From an uncultured Flavobacterium sp. (lineage in GTDB: Bacteria > Bacteroidota > Bacteroidia > Flavobacteriales > Flavobacteriaceae), in the NCBI GenBank assembly GCA_937773775.1, contig CALJVL010000013.1:62001-126000 (forward strand): a DNA stretch of 64,000 bases. Direction: 5' to 3'. A model generated the notes under the pieces. The model saw nothing but the letters and a program-made list of their open reading frames with translations, ran no database searches and had not been told where the DNA came from. Each line of letters opens with the position of its first letter. The first letter of the stretch is position 1. Shown piece after piece: positions 9,864 to 18,352 of the stretch. The position numbers were made by a program, and so were the translations under genes.

Positions 9864-11846
9864 TTAAAAATCCAATAAATTATCAGCAACAATATTAGGC
9901 AGCGTCACTTTTAATAAAGGTTGGCTTTCCATGGCTCTTTTTATGGCAAAAACAGCTCCCTCATTTCGTGCCCAACTTCTCCTCGAAATTCCGTTATTGA
10001 CGTCCCAGAATAGCATGGATTCGATACGTCTCGATGCCTCTTTTGACCCGTCAAGTACCATTCCAAACCCCCCGTTTATAACCTCTCCCCAGCCTACGCC
10101 GCCGCCATTATGGATAGAAACCCAAGTAGCGCCTCGGAAACTGTCTCCTATCACGTTTTGTATCGCCATATCAGCAGTGAAACGTGATCCGTCATAAATA
10201 TTGGATGTTTCTCTATAAGGGGAATCAGTTCCAGACACATCGTGATGATCCCGACCTAAAACTACGGTTCCTATTTCCGCTTTGGCAATAGCTTGATTAA
10301 AAGCATCGGCGATTTTCATGCGGCCCTCAGCATCAGCATATAAAATTCGGGCTTGTGAGCCAACAACCAGTTTGTTTTCTTGTGCCCCTTTGATCCATTG
10401 TACGTTATCCTGCATTTGTTGCTGAATTTCAATAGGTGCCGTTTTAGCCATTTCTTCGAGAACGGCGCAGGCAATGGCATCTGTTTTTTCTAAATCTTCT
10501 GGTTTCCCCGAAGCACAAACCCAACGGAACGGACCAAACCCAAAATCAAAACACATGGGCCCCATGATATCTTGAACGTAGCTTGGATATTTGAAGTCGA
10601 TATGATTTTCGGCCATAACATCAGCGCCAGCTCTGGAAGCTTCTAAAAGAAATGCATTTCCATAATCAAAGAAGTAGGTTCCTTTGGCAGTATGTTTGTT
10701 GATGGCCGTGGTATGTTTGCGTAATGTTTCCTGTACTTTTTTCCTGAATAAATCAGGATCGTTGGCCATCATTTCATTGGCTTCTTCAAAAGAAACGTTA
10801 ATTGGATAATAACCACCTGCCCATGGATTGTGCAATGAAGTCTGGTCACTTCCCAAATCAATATGGATGCTTTCTTCATCAAATTTTTCCCAGACATCTA
10901 CCACATTTCCAAGATAACCGATAGATACCGTTTCCTTGTTGGCTTGCGCCAAAGCGACTCTTTTTACCAATTCATTGATGTCTTCAACTACTTCGTTGAT
11001 CCAGCCTTGACTGTGACGAATGTGCGTTATTTTGGGATTTACTTCAGCACAAACGGTAATGCAGCCAGCGATGTTACCCGCTTTGGGCTGGGCGCCACTC
11101 ATACCTCCTAATCCAGAGGTTACAAACAATCCTCCTTTAGGGCTGCGTTTTATTTTACGGAAAGCATTAAGGACCGTAATTGTCGTTCCGTGCACAATTC
11201 CTTGTGGACCAATGTACATATAGCTTCCTGCGGTCATTTGCCCGTACTGTGATACGCCCAGCGCATTCATTTTTTCCCAGTCATCCGGTTTAGAATAATT
11301 AGGGATAACCATTCCGTTTGTTACTACGACTCTTGGCGCTTCTTTATGGGAAGGGAACAACCCCATCGGATGTCCAGAATACATCGTTAGTGTTTGTTCC
11401 TCTGTCATTTCAGACAGGTATTGCATCGTCAACAGATATTGTGCCCAGTTCTGGAAAACGGCTCCATTACCACCATAGGTTATTAACTCATGGGGATGTT
11501 GCGCTACAGCATAATCCAGGTTGTTTTGAATCATCAACATGATAGCTTTCGCCTGTTCACATTTACCAGGGTACTCATTGATAGGACGCGCCCGCATTTC
11601 GTAATCAGGACGTAAACGATACATATAAATACGACCGTAAGTTTCGAGCTCTTGTCGGAACTCTTGAAGTAACTCAGGATGATGTTCCGCCTCAAAATAG
11701 CGCAAAGCGTTACGAAGTGCTAATTTTATTTCCTCTGCGGATAGAATTTCTTTTCGCTTTGGTGCATGATTAATATCGGCCTCATACGCTTTAGGCTGAG
11801 GTAGTATAGTAGGAATTCCTTGTTCGATTTGTTTTTGGAAAGTCAT
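9864..11846 (-). CDS. hutU: Urocanate hydratase (long form)
   Basis: Urocanase adds water to urocanate to give imidazolonepropionate, the second step of histidine breakdown, using NAD+ as a tightly bound electrophile. The protein has 660 residues, about 100 more than the usual 555-residue HutU, and matches the longer form known in Bacteroidota. Clear family phrases are TYGGNGAVFQNWAQYL, GLGGMSGAQPKAGNIAG (NAD-binding region), FGFGPFRWVCASGKPEDL, which contains the conserved active-site cysteine, and IHNGGGVGWGEVINGG. No hutH, hutI or hutG lies nearby, so the rest of the pathway must be encoded elsewhere. Confidence 0.97.
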   Translation of the reverse strand: MTFQKQIEQGIPTILPQPKAYEADINHAPKRKEILSAEEIKLALRNALRYFEAEHHPELLQEFRQELETYGRIYMYRLRPDYEMRARPINEYPGKCEQAKAIMLMIQNNLDYAVAQHPHELITYGGNGAVFQNWAQYLLTMQYLSEMTEEQTLTMYSGHPMGLFPSHKEAPRVVVTNGMVIPNYSKPDDWEKMNALGVSQYGQMTAGSYMYIGPQGIVHGTTITVLNAFRKIKRSPKGGLFVTSGLGGMSGAQPKAGNIAGCITVCAEVNPKITHIRHSQGWINEVVEDINELVKRVALAQANKETVSIGYLGNVVDVWEKFDEESIHIDLGSDQTSLHNPWAGGYYPINVSFEEANEMMANDPDLFRKKVQETLRKHTTAINKHTAKGTYFFDYGNAFLLEASRAGADVMAENHIDFKYPSYVQDIMGPMCFDFGFGPFRWVCASGKPEDLEKTDAIACAVLEEMAKTAPIEIQQQMQDNVQWIKGAQENKLVVGSQARILYADAEGRMKIADAFNQAIAKAEIGTVVLGRDHHDVSGTDSPYRETSNIYDGSRFTADMAIQNVIGDSFRGATWVSIHNGGGVGWGEVINGGFGMVLDGSKEASRRIESMLFWDVNNGISRRSWARNEGAVFAIKRAMESQPLLKVTLPNIVADNLLDF

Positions 11847-12081
11847 TTTAATAATGATTCGTTATTTTTGTAAGCTGTTGTTTCATTAGAAAAGACCCTA
11901 AGAATTATTTTATTCTTTGGGTTAATTATGCAACGAAACGCTATGGATAACGAATATCCGACCGGTGGTAGGACTTGTATATTTTGATTCTATATTTTAC
12001 TGATTGATTATCCATTTTTGTTAATGATTTGATGACTAAACACTACTTGCTTATTACTGCTATCAAAACTCCAAACTTCCC

Positions 12082-12258
12082 TTATCTTTTGAAATTTCCA
12101 GTTTTCTTGTCATAGCCATAAGGGCAATGGCGACAGCCACTTTTGCAACAATAACCCCTTTTTAAGTGGTGTTTTTCAGTAAAGCATTTATAACCTTCGG
12201 GCGTATAATAAAAATCTTCGCCTTCAATTAATTTATTTTCATTATTCTCGTCAATCAT
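12082..12258 (-). CDS. DUF5522 domain protein, small cysteine-rich
   Basis: This 58-residue protein reads MIDENNENKLIEGEDFYYTP at its start. It has a dense Cys/His centre, GYCCKSGCRHCPYGYD at residues 35-50, after CFTEKHHLKRG. The four clustered cysteines plus histidines suggest a zinc or iron-sulfur site. The pattern matches the DUF5522 family, small cytoplasmic proteins of unknown function. It lies upstream of hutU on the same strand with 235 bases between, so it is probably a separate transcript. Confidence 0.85.
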   Translation of the reverse strand: MIDENNENKLIEGEDFYYTPEGYKCFTEKHHLKRGYCCKSGCRHCPYGYDKKTGNFKR

Positions 12259-12550
12259 ATTGTGGGGTATTCTTTTTTAAAAAATTATTTTGAATATTTC
12301 AATTTATACTGTGAGCTCAAACGATTGAGTTTTTAATTAAATTAAACTATTCAAGAAGTACAAATTTATAAATTTTATGGCTAATGTGTCTTCTTGTTGC
12401 CAAAAAATTAATTTTTATAGATAAAATATTAGATAAAAATCAGTAGTTAAATATCTGTTGTAGTTTGGGTTTTAGAAATAAAGATCAATTCAGAATGATT
12501 TCGCAGAGTTTTTTTTTAGTACCTTAATTATTTAATAAATTCCAATATCA

Positions 12551-12886
12551 ATGTTTCTATTTGTTACTAAAAATTTAATTCCAACAGGGTTTAGAGGATT
12601 TACAGCATTCCCTTTTGTATTTACAAAATACTAGATTGACAAAGATAACTTGGTTTTTGTTAATCATGAAAAAATTAATTTGAGTCAGCAGTTGGAATTA
12701 TTAGTGCTTCCTTTTTTTTATATCTTAGAGTATTGCGTTCGTTTGATCCAGTATAGAAATGGGGATTTGGTCTATCGAAATATTAGTTTTGAGAGAGAAG
12801 CTTATGATAAAGAATCGGATATGGCTTATCTGTAAAAAAGGAAGTTTTTTAATTTCATGAAATATATAACCGACAATAAGCGGTAG
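12551..12886 (+). pseudogene. Remnant of a short HEKIH-type (M56-like) protein gene
   Basis: A single frame from the ATG at 12551 reads MFLFVTKNLIPTGFRGFTAF, hits an in-frame TAG at 12632-12634, continues as DKDNLVFVNHEKINLSQQLE and LIQYRNGDLVYRNISFEREAY, and stops at a TAA at 12833-12835. After that stop it still reads KRKFFNFMKYI, which looks like the family's usual C-terminus. From memory this is a short protein widespread in flavobacteria with the metalloprotease-like motif NHEKIHLRQQLEL; here the second His of HExxH is Asn. Two nonsense codons and a lost metal ligand indicate decay. The 61-codon piece 12650-12835 alone is unlikely to be functional. Confidence 0.75.
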
Positions 12887-13094
12887 TGTTTTGATCTCTG
12901 ACGAAAGAGAATCTAGGATAAAAGTCTGCTTTTATTTGTAGTGCGGTAAAAAGTTGTAAGCCAATTATTATCTTAACATCAGAATAAAAGATTTAATTAA
13001 GAAGAAAACGGCAGGAAAAAGATATATTTTTCCTTAAAATGGACTAGAAAGTAGCAATCGATGGGTATTGCTCTTTTTTGTTGCTTATAAACTT

Positions 13095-13102
13095 TACCTT
13101 TG
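13095..13102 (+). promoter_or_regulatory. -7 promoter box of the PLP enzyme gene
   Basis: TACCTTTG matches TAnnTTTG exactly. It lies 16 bases before the TTG codon at 13119 and inside the longer frame that starts at 13068, so it argues for the downstream start. Confidence 0.5.
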
Positions 13103-13118
13103 TCAAAAATCACTTGGT

Positions 13119-14015
13119 TTGAATCAAAAGCTTATCTTAGAATTTCCCAATTCGATCTCCGTTTCAGTTAAGCGTGAAGATTTGATACACCCATTTGTCT
13201 CAGGAAATAAGTTTAGAAAGCTAAAGTACAATTTGCTTCAAGCCAAAGATGAAAATCAAGAAATTCTTCTCACTTTTGGAGGGGCTTTTTCTAATCATAT
13301 TGCTGCGGTTGCTTATGCAGGAAAGGAGAATGGATTCAGAACCATCGGGATTGTTCGTGGCGATGAATTGAGGGATAAAATTGCAGAAAATCCAACTTTA
13401 CTATTTGCCCAAAATTGCGGTATGGAATTCGTGTTCGTTTCTAGGGAAGAATACCGTCTAAAAAATGAAAGCTCATTTTTAGAAAACTTGGAAGAACAAT
13501 TCGGTAATTTTTATCTTATTCCAGAAGGAGGAACTAATGAGCTGGCCATAAAAGGCTGCCAAGAAATCCTTACTGAAGAAGACGCTGATTATGATTTTAT
13601 CTGCTGCTCGATAGGAACAGGCGGAACCATTGCAGGAATTATAAACAGTGCTTTGCCTCATCAGAAAGTTTTAGGATTTCCGGCCTTAAAAGGTGATTTT
13701 TTGAAAGATGAAATTCGTATTTTTACACAGAATAATAATTGGGACTTAATTACGGATTATCATTTTGGCGGATATGGGAAAATAAATGAGCATTTAATTG
13801 CGTTTATCAACCAGTTTCATCTTAAAAATAATATTCCTTTAGACCCAATTTATACCGGAAAGATGGCTTTTGGCATTATGGACATGATAGAAAAAAATTA
13901 TTTCCCTGACCAATCAAAAATTTTATTGATTCATACGGGAGGAATTCAAGGAATTCAAGGAATGAATAAGAAATTGAAAAACAAACAATTACCAACAATA
14001 GACATACATGTTTAG
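13119..14015 (+). CDS. PLP-dependent 1-aminocyclopropane-1-carboxylate deaminase / D-cysteine desulfhydrase family enzyme
   Basis: This fold-type II PLP enzyme shows VKREDLIHPFVSGNKFRKLKYNL near its start. The lysine of GNKFRK is the expected Schiff-base residue, followed by LTFGGAFSNHIAAVAY and the phosphate-binding loop CSIGTGGTIAGII. The family includes ACC deaminase and D-cysteine desulfhydrase; which reaction applies cannot be decided here. An ATG at 13068 would add 17 residues (MLFFVAYKLY...), but a -7 box lies inside that stretch and relatives begin near NQKLILEFPN. I therefore place the start at the TTG at 13119. The end overlaps the glucosaminidase start by 8 bases, so the two are coupled. 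Confidence 0.85.
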   Translation: MNQKLILEFPNSISVSVKREDLIHPFVSGNKFRKLKYNLLQAKDENQEILLTFGGAFSNHIAAVAYAGKENGFRTIGIVRGDELRDKIAENPTLLFAQNCGMEFVFVSREEYRLKNESSFLENLEEQFGNFYLIPEGGTNELAIKGCQEILTEEDADYDFICCSIGTGGTIAGIINSALPHQKVLGFPALKGDFLKDEIRIFTQNNNWDLITDYHFGGYGKINEHLIAFINQFHLKNNIPLDPIYTGKMAFGIMDMIEKNYFPDQSKILLIHTGGIQGIQGMNKKLKNKQLPTIDIHV

Positions 14016-14892
14016 AAAAATCCTACTCATTTTCACGGCTCTCTTGATAGTTAGCTGCAATGCTAAAAAGTCGGTTATCGTTACGACAAAATCAGCGTCT
14101 TCAGTTACAAAAAAATCAGCGTCCAGATCAGTCAAGAAGACTGCTGTTAATAAACCAATGGGAAATAAGATAGCAATAGCGGGACAAGATAATGAGGAAA
14201 ATGAAGTTATAGAGTCGACTTCGAGAACTGTTGTTTCAAATGATATAGTAGCCAATTATATTGCCCAGTATAAAAATATAGCCATGAGTAACATGAAAGT
14301 GTACGGTATTCCCGCAAGTATCATTTTAGCACAAGGAATATTAGAGTCTGGCGCAGGAAAAGGAGATTTGGCAAATAGAGCTAATAATCATTTTGGGATA
14401 AAATGCCACGATTGGATAGGCGAAAGTGTCAGACATGACGATGATGCCAGTCAGGAGTGTTTTAGAAAATACAATGACCCCTCCGAATCTTTTGAGGACC
14501 ACGCTTTATTCCTAACTGGTAGAGGCAGGTATTTCCGTTTGTTCTCCTTAGCTAAAGATGATTATGAAGCTTGGGCAAAAGGACTCAGAAGCGCCGGTTA
14601 TGCCACCGATCCTAGATATCCAGAGAAATTAATTTCATATATTGAAAGATACGATTTAGGGCAATTCGATTCCCAAGTTTTGGTAAGAAACTATGTTCCT
14701 GTTAAAAATCAGCCGTCAGCTATAAAAATAGCAAGTTTGGGGAACGAAGATAGAAGGTTTTATGAAGTTCAAAAAGGAGATACTTTATACTCCATATCGA
14801 AAAAATATAATTTATTAGTAGATGAATTGAAGCAGAAAAATAAGCTTTTGATTAACACACTTTCTATTGGACAAAAATTGATCGTGAATTAG
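14008..14892 (+). CDS. Glucosaminidase domain lipoprotein with LysM
   Basis: This 294-residue protein begins with a lipoprotein signal (MFRKILLIFTALLIVSCNAK, cysteine at 17) and a Lys/Ser/Thr-rich linker. The glucosaminidase (FlgJ/GH73-type) domain spans about 85-220, with IPASIILAQGILESGAGKG (catalytic Glu in ILESG), NHFGIKCHDWIG and SFEDHALFL. A LysM domain occupies the last 45 residues (YEVQKGDTLYSISKKYNLL). It should cut the glycan strands of peptidoglycan from the envelope side. Its start overlaps the preceding PLP enzyme gene by 8 bases, and hemL follows 51 bases later. Confidence 0.93.
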   Translation: MFRKILLIFTALLIVSCNAKKSVIVTTKSASSVTKKSASRSVKKTAVNKPMGNKIAIAGQDNEENEVIESTSRTVVSNDIVANYIAQYKNIAMSNMKVYGIPASIILAQGILESGAGKGDLANRANNHFGIKCHDWIGESVRHDDDASQECFRKYNDPSESFEDHALFLTGRGRYFRLFSLAKDDYEAWAKGLRSAGYATDPRYPEKLISYIERYDLGQFDSQVLVRNYVPVKNQPSAIKIASLGNEDRRFYEVQKGDTLYSISKKYNLLVDELKQKNKLLINTLSIGQKLIVN

Positions 14893-14943
14893 AATTCCAA
14901 AAAATTAATACAGTTATCATAATTAAAATATCAAAAATTATAA

Positions 14944-16230
14944 ATGTTATATAAAAGAAGTAGTCAGCTTTTTGCTGAAGCAGAAAAGGTAATTCCAGGT
15001 GGTGTAAATTCACCAGTAAGAGCATTCAAAGCGGTAGGAGGAACTCCAATTTTTGTACAACGTGCCAAAGGGGCTTATTTGTATGATGAAGATGGAAACC
15101 GTTTAATCGATTACATCAATTCTTGGGGACCAATGATTTTGGGTCATGCCTTTGAACCTGTTGTACAAGCAGTGATAGAAAAAGCAAAACTGGGAACTTC
15201 TTTTGGAATGCCAACTGAATTAGAGACTCAAATTGCGGCTTTGGCAGTTTCTATGGTGCCAAACATTGATAAAATTAGGTTTGTCAATTCGGGCACAGAG
15301 GCTTGTATGAGTGCCGTGAGATTAGCTCGTGGGTTCACTAAAAAAGATAAAATAATAAAATTTGCAGGTTGTTATCACGGCCATTCTGATTCCTTTTTGA
15401 TTCAGGCGGGAAGTGGTGCCATTACTTTTGGTTCGCCAAATAGTCCAGGAGTAACTGCAGGAACAGCCAAGGACACTTTATTGGCGTCCTATAATGATTT
15501 AGATAACGTTCGGGCTGTAATCGAGGCTAGTAAAAACGAAATTGCTGCTATAATTGTAGAACCTGTTGCGGGTAATATGGGTTGCATCCCGCCTAAAAAG
15601 GGCTTTCTAGAGGGATTAAGACAACTTTGTACCGACAACGACATACTGCTTATTTTTGATGAGGTTATGACGGGGTTTCGTTTGGCAAGAGGTGGAGTTC
15701 AAGAATTACTGGGAGTAGATGCTGATATCGTTTGTTTTGGAAAAGTGATAGGAGGCGGTTTACCAGTAGGGGCTTTTGCAGCACGTAGAGAGATAATGGA
15801 TTATTTAGCGCCAATAGGGCCAGTTTATCAAGCGGGAACTTTATCTGGAAATCCTTTGGCTATGGCTGCTGGACTGGCAATGCTACAAACATTAGATAAT
15901 GACCCTGCTATTTTTCAAAGATTGGCAGATAAGACAGAGTACTTACACGAGGGGATTGATAAAGTTTTGAAAGCAAATAATGTTGTTTTTACAATCAATA
16001 GAATAGGCTCGATGATTTCTGTACATTTTGATGCGACTCCTGTAGTGGACATCAAAACGGCCGTGAACGGAGATAATGAAACCTTCAAAAAATTCTTCCA
16101 CGGATTGTTACAGGAAGGGATCTACATCGCGCCATCGGCTTATGAATCCTGGTTTATCACTGATGCTCTTTCTTATGAAGATTTGGACTTTACCATTCAA
16201 GCAATAGATAAAATTTCTAAAACTTTTTAA
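14944..16230 (+). CDS. hemL: Glutamate-1-semialdehyde 2,1-aminomutase
   Basis: This enzyme isomerises glutamate-1-semialdehyde to 5-aminolevulinate in the C5 route of haem and tetrapyrrole synthesis. The 428 residues cover a full class-III aminotransferase fold: [16 protein letters not shown] start ([17 protein letters not shown]), [31 protein letters not shown], and the PLP lysine Lys267 in [15 protein letters not shown]. It ends with a perfect bidirectional terminator shared with the convergent Spy-like gene. The start ATG is preceded by an AT-rich leader without a Shine-Dalgarno. Confidence 0.97.
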   Translation: MLYKRSSQLFAEAEKVIPGGVNSPVRAFKAVGGTPIFVQRAKGAYLYDEDGNRLIDYINSWGPMILGHAFEPVVQAVIEKAKLGTSFGMPTELETQIAALAVSMVPNIDKIRFVNSGTEACMSAVRLARGFTKKDKIIKFAGCYHGHSDSFLIQAGSGAITFGSPNSPGVTAGTAKDTLLASYNDLDNVRAVIEASKNEIAAIIVEPVAGNMGCIPPKKGFLEGLRQLCTDNDILLIFDEVMTGFRLARGGVQELLGVDADIVCFGKVIGGGLPVGAFAARREIMDYLAPIGPVYQAGTLSGNPLAMAAGLAMLQTLDNDPAIFQRLADKTEYLHEGIDKVLKANNVVFTINRIGSMISVHFDATPVVDIKTAVNGDNETFKKFFHGLLQEGIYIAPSAYESWFITDALSYEDLDFTIQAIDKISKTF

Positions 16231-16233
16231 TAC

Positions 16234-16268
16234 AAAAAAAACTCTCGTTTGCTACCGAGAGTTTTTTT
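16234..16268. terminator. Bidirectional terminator between hemL and the Spy-like gene
   Basis: A stem ACTCTCG/CGAGAGT (16241-16247 with 16256-16262) is flanked by seven A on the left and seven T on the right, so it works for both convergent genes. Confidence 0.85.
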
Positions 16269-16271
16269 AAA

Positions 16272-16733
16272 TTATTCTTTCATTACTTCTTTTTTGTTTT
16301 TTTCATGCATTCCCTTTCTATGGTGCATTCTTCTTTGTTTGTGATGCTTAGCTTTCATAGTGTTCCACTTTTCAAATTGCTCTACAGATAATATACTTTT
16401 CATTTTTCCTTTCATGCCAATTTGCTCGTCCAGCATTTTACTTTTCATTGCAAAACGTTCTTCTCTTGTTGGTTTTTCCTTGTTTTTCTTTCGAGCTTTT
16501 ATCATCGCGTAATGTTTAGTACTTTTCTCGGCAATGATACTTTTCATTTTATTTTGTTGTTTGGCTGACAAGTCTAATTCTAATGTCATTTTTTTTAGCA
16601 TCAACTCATTTCGTTGTTCAGAAGTGAATTTTTCCGTTTCCATTCCATGCTGTCTTCTTTCCATTTTATTTCCCTCTTGTGCAAAGCTTGTCATTCCAAC
16701 AACCAATAATGCAGCGACAATTAATTTTCTCAT
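16272..16733 (-). CDS. Spy/CpxP-like periplasmic protein (DUF4890 type)
   Basis: This 153-residue protein starts MRKLIVAALLVVGMTSFAQ, a type I signal peptide cut after about residue 19. The mature part is highly charged and helical, rich in Lys, Met and Glu. It carries the CpxP/Spy signature LDLSAKQQNKMKSI and a second LSVEQFEKWNTMK repeat, and ends in a His/Lys/Met-rich tail (HHKQRRMHHRKG). Relatives are periplasmic stress or metal-responsive chaperone-like proteins. I chose the ATG at 16733 rather than 16766 because the signal peptide begins there. Whether it binds metal is inference from the His/Met content. Confidence 0.8.
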   Translation of the reverse strand: MRKLIVAALLVVGMTSFAQEGNKMERRQHGMETEKFTSEQRNELMLKKMTLELDLSAKQQNKMKSIIAEKSTKHYAMIKARKKNKEKPTREERFAMKSKMLDEQIGMKGKMKSILSVEQFEKWNTMKAKHHKQRRMHHRKGMHEKNKKEVMKE

Positions 16734-16945
16734 CTTTATTGTTTTTGTGTTATAATGATAAGACAAGCATGTATCGCAATGGTTTAATCCTTAACAAAAG
16801 TTTAATAAAAGCTCATATTTATCAAAGAAAATCAGAAACGGAATTACATCTTTCCAGCGTGAAAAAAAGGAACTCATAATTATTTGTTGTCCTGAAAAGG
16901 GCGATACATAAAACTAACTTATACAATTGCTTGGGTAAAAGTCAA

Positions 16946-17601
16946 TTAATTTTTTAATTCATCCATGTCAGCAATTAATAGTTTAAGTTTTTTTATAATT
17001 CTTTCGTAACCAAGCTTTAGATCGAAATCACCTATTTGCTGTCCAAAGTAGACCAATAAACTTAAAATTAGTAGCGCTATTATTATCAAAATTCAGGGGA
17101 AGCCAAGAATTAAATAGCTATCTGGAAATTTCAATAAGATGAAGTTTACAAGTTTATCTCCTGGAACGTCTCCGCCAAAACTGCCAAACCAAAATCCAGA
17201 AACCATCACTATAAAAACGTAAGGATATAAAAATCAGGACAGTTTAGTGTTTGTTGAAGTCATTTCTTTTACCCAATTGTCAAACGAAATCAGGTATTGA
17301 TAACTGCTTTCGGTTTTGTCCAGTTTGTTCAGGATCCTGCTAAATTTTTGGGAAATAACAGAGATTACCATAAATAAAAGGAACATGCCAATTCCCATGT
17401 AAGGGATTTTACGATAAAAGACGTCGGGAGTATTATAAATGCAAATGCAACGATTGCGATCCGATTTACTATATACATTCTTTTAAATTTATCGACTATA
17501 TCCATCGATTTCTGATTGTAGAGGTTATTCAGTTTTGGTGCTAATAAAGCATCGTCTTTCAAAAAACCTTCTTTCCAAATTGTTTCAATTGACTTTTCCA
17601 T
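16946..17601 (-). pseudogene. Decayed membrane protein gene paired with the sigma factor
   Basis: The frame from the ATG at 17601 reads MEKSIETIWKEGFLKDDALL and then a membrane segment. It is shifted near 17395-17405 and continues in another frame as GIGMFLLFMVISVISQKFSRI, with two TGA stops at 17234-17236 and 17093-17095. Both stops fall where tryptophan codons are plausible (KLS-W-FLYP, GFP-W-ILII). It ends at a TAA at 16946-16948. An intact version would be about 215 residues with three to four membrane segments. Its start overlaps the end of the sigma factor gene by 17 bases, which fits an anti-sigma-like or sigma-linked membrane partner. One frameshift and two stops show it is inactive. 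Confidence 0.75.
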
Positions 17602-18062
17602 CTAATAATTTTTTTAATCGTTCTTTAATTCTTTTAATGCGTACCCCAATGTTGTTTGGGTTTGTTCCAATAATTTCAGCAATTTCCTGATATGACTTTT
17701 CTTCTAGATAAAGCATAATGACCGCCCTGTCCACTTCAGATAATTGCCTGATAGAGTTGGTTAAGAGATTCATCTACAAAAGAACGGCTGTCCTCTATTG
17801 CCTCGTCAGGCAAAGAATCAGAAACAATATGATATTTCTTTTTTTTCTTCAGTAAAGTCAAACATACATTCAATGATATCCTGTAAACCTAGGTAGACCA
17901 TTCTGATTGTTCTCGAAAATGGTCATGGCTGCGCCAAATCTGTAAGCAGACCTCATGATAGTAATCTTCAAAATCCTCCTGAGTATTCGTATAAGCCCTG
18001 CAAATCTTGATGATGATTCCTGAATAGGGCAAAATGAATGTGGTTTAAAAATCGCTACTCAC
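17585..18062 (-). pseudogene. Decayed ECF-type RNA polymerase sigma factor gene
   Basis: Region 2 is readable (LPYSGIIIKICRAYTNTQED, CLQIWRSHDHFREQSEW) and so is region 4 (RQLSEVDRAVIMLYLEEKSY, followed by QEIAEIIGTNPNNIG), but they are broken in three places. There is a TAA at 18045-18047 (codon 6 of the GTG frame from 18062), a TAG at 17889-17891 replacing the expected Trp of STW, and a frame change at about 17743-17750. The latter fits loss of one copy of an 8-base tandem repeat. Group: ECF sigma factors of about 160 residues. The downstream membrane gene is also broken, so the whole unit has decayed. Confidence 0.85.
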
Positions 18063-18289
18063 TATCGTTTTTTCTTTATTAGTGGCTTAAGCTCCTAATT
18101 ATTACAGTCTGACGAATATTTTTTTTTAAAAGTTTTAAATGGAATGGACTTTTCCCTAATTAGAATTGTTGTTTTACAGGAAAGTCTAGCAGGTACAAGC
18201 TTTTATTTATAAGGACTACGGATAGTTTTAGGAGACTATTTTGCTATGATGCAGCTTAAAGGGCAATACAAAAAATAATAGGGGCTAAT

Positions 18290-18332
18290 AAAACAGCCGT
18301 CTAAAAATTAGTTTTTAGACGGCTGTTTTTAA
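18290..18332 (-). terminator. Intrinsic terminator of lysS
   Basis: A perfect 17-bp stem (18291-18307 with 18312-18328) around a 4-base loop with T-runs lies just past the lysS stop codon. Confidence 0.85.
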
Positions 18333-18352
18333 TATGTTTGCATGAGTACTAT

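Noticed and set aside
17365..17601. A free-standing 78-residue membrane protein
   Set aside because: The frame continues past the stop in another phase with clear membrane-protein sequence, so it is the front part of a broken gene.
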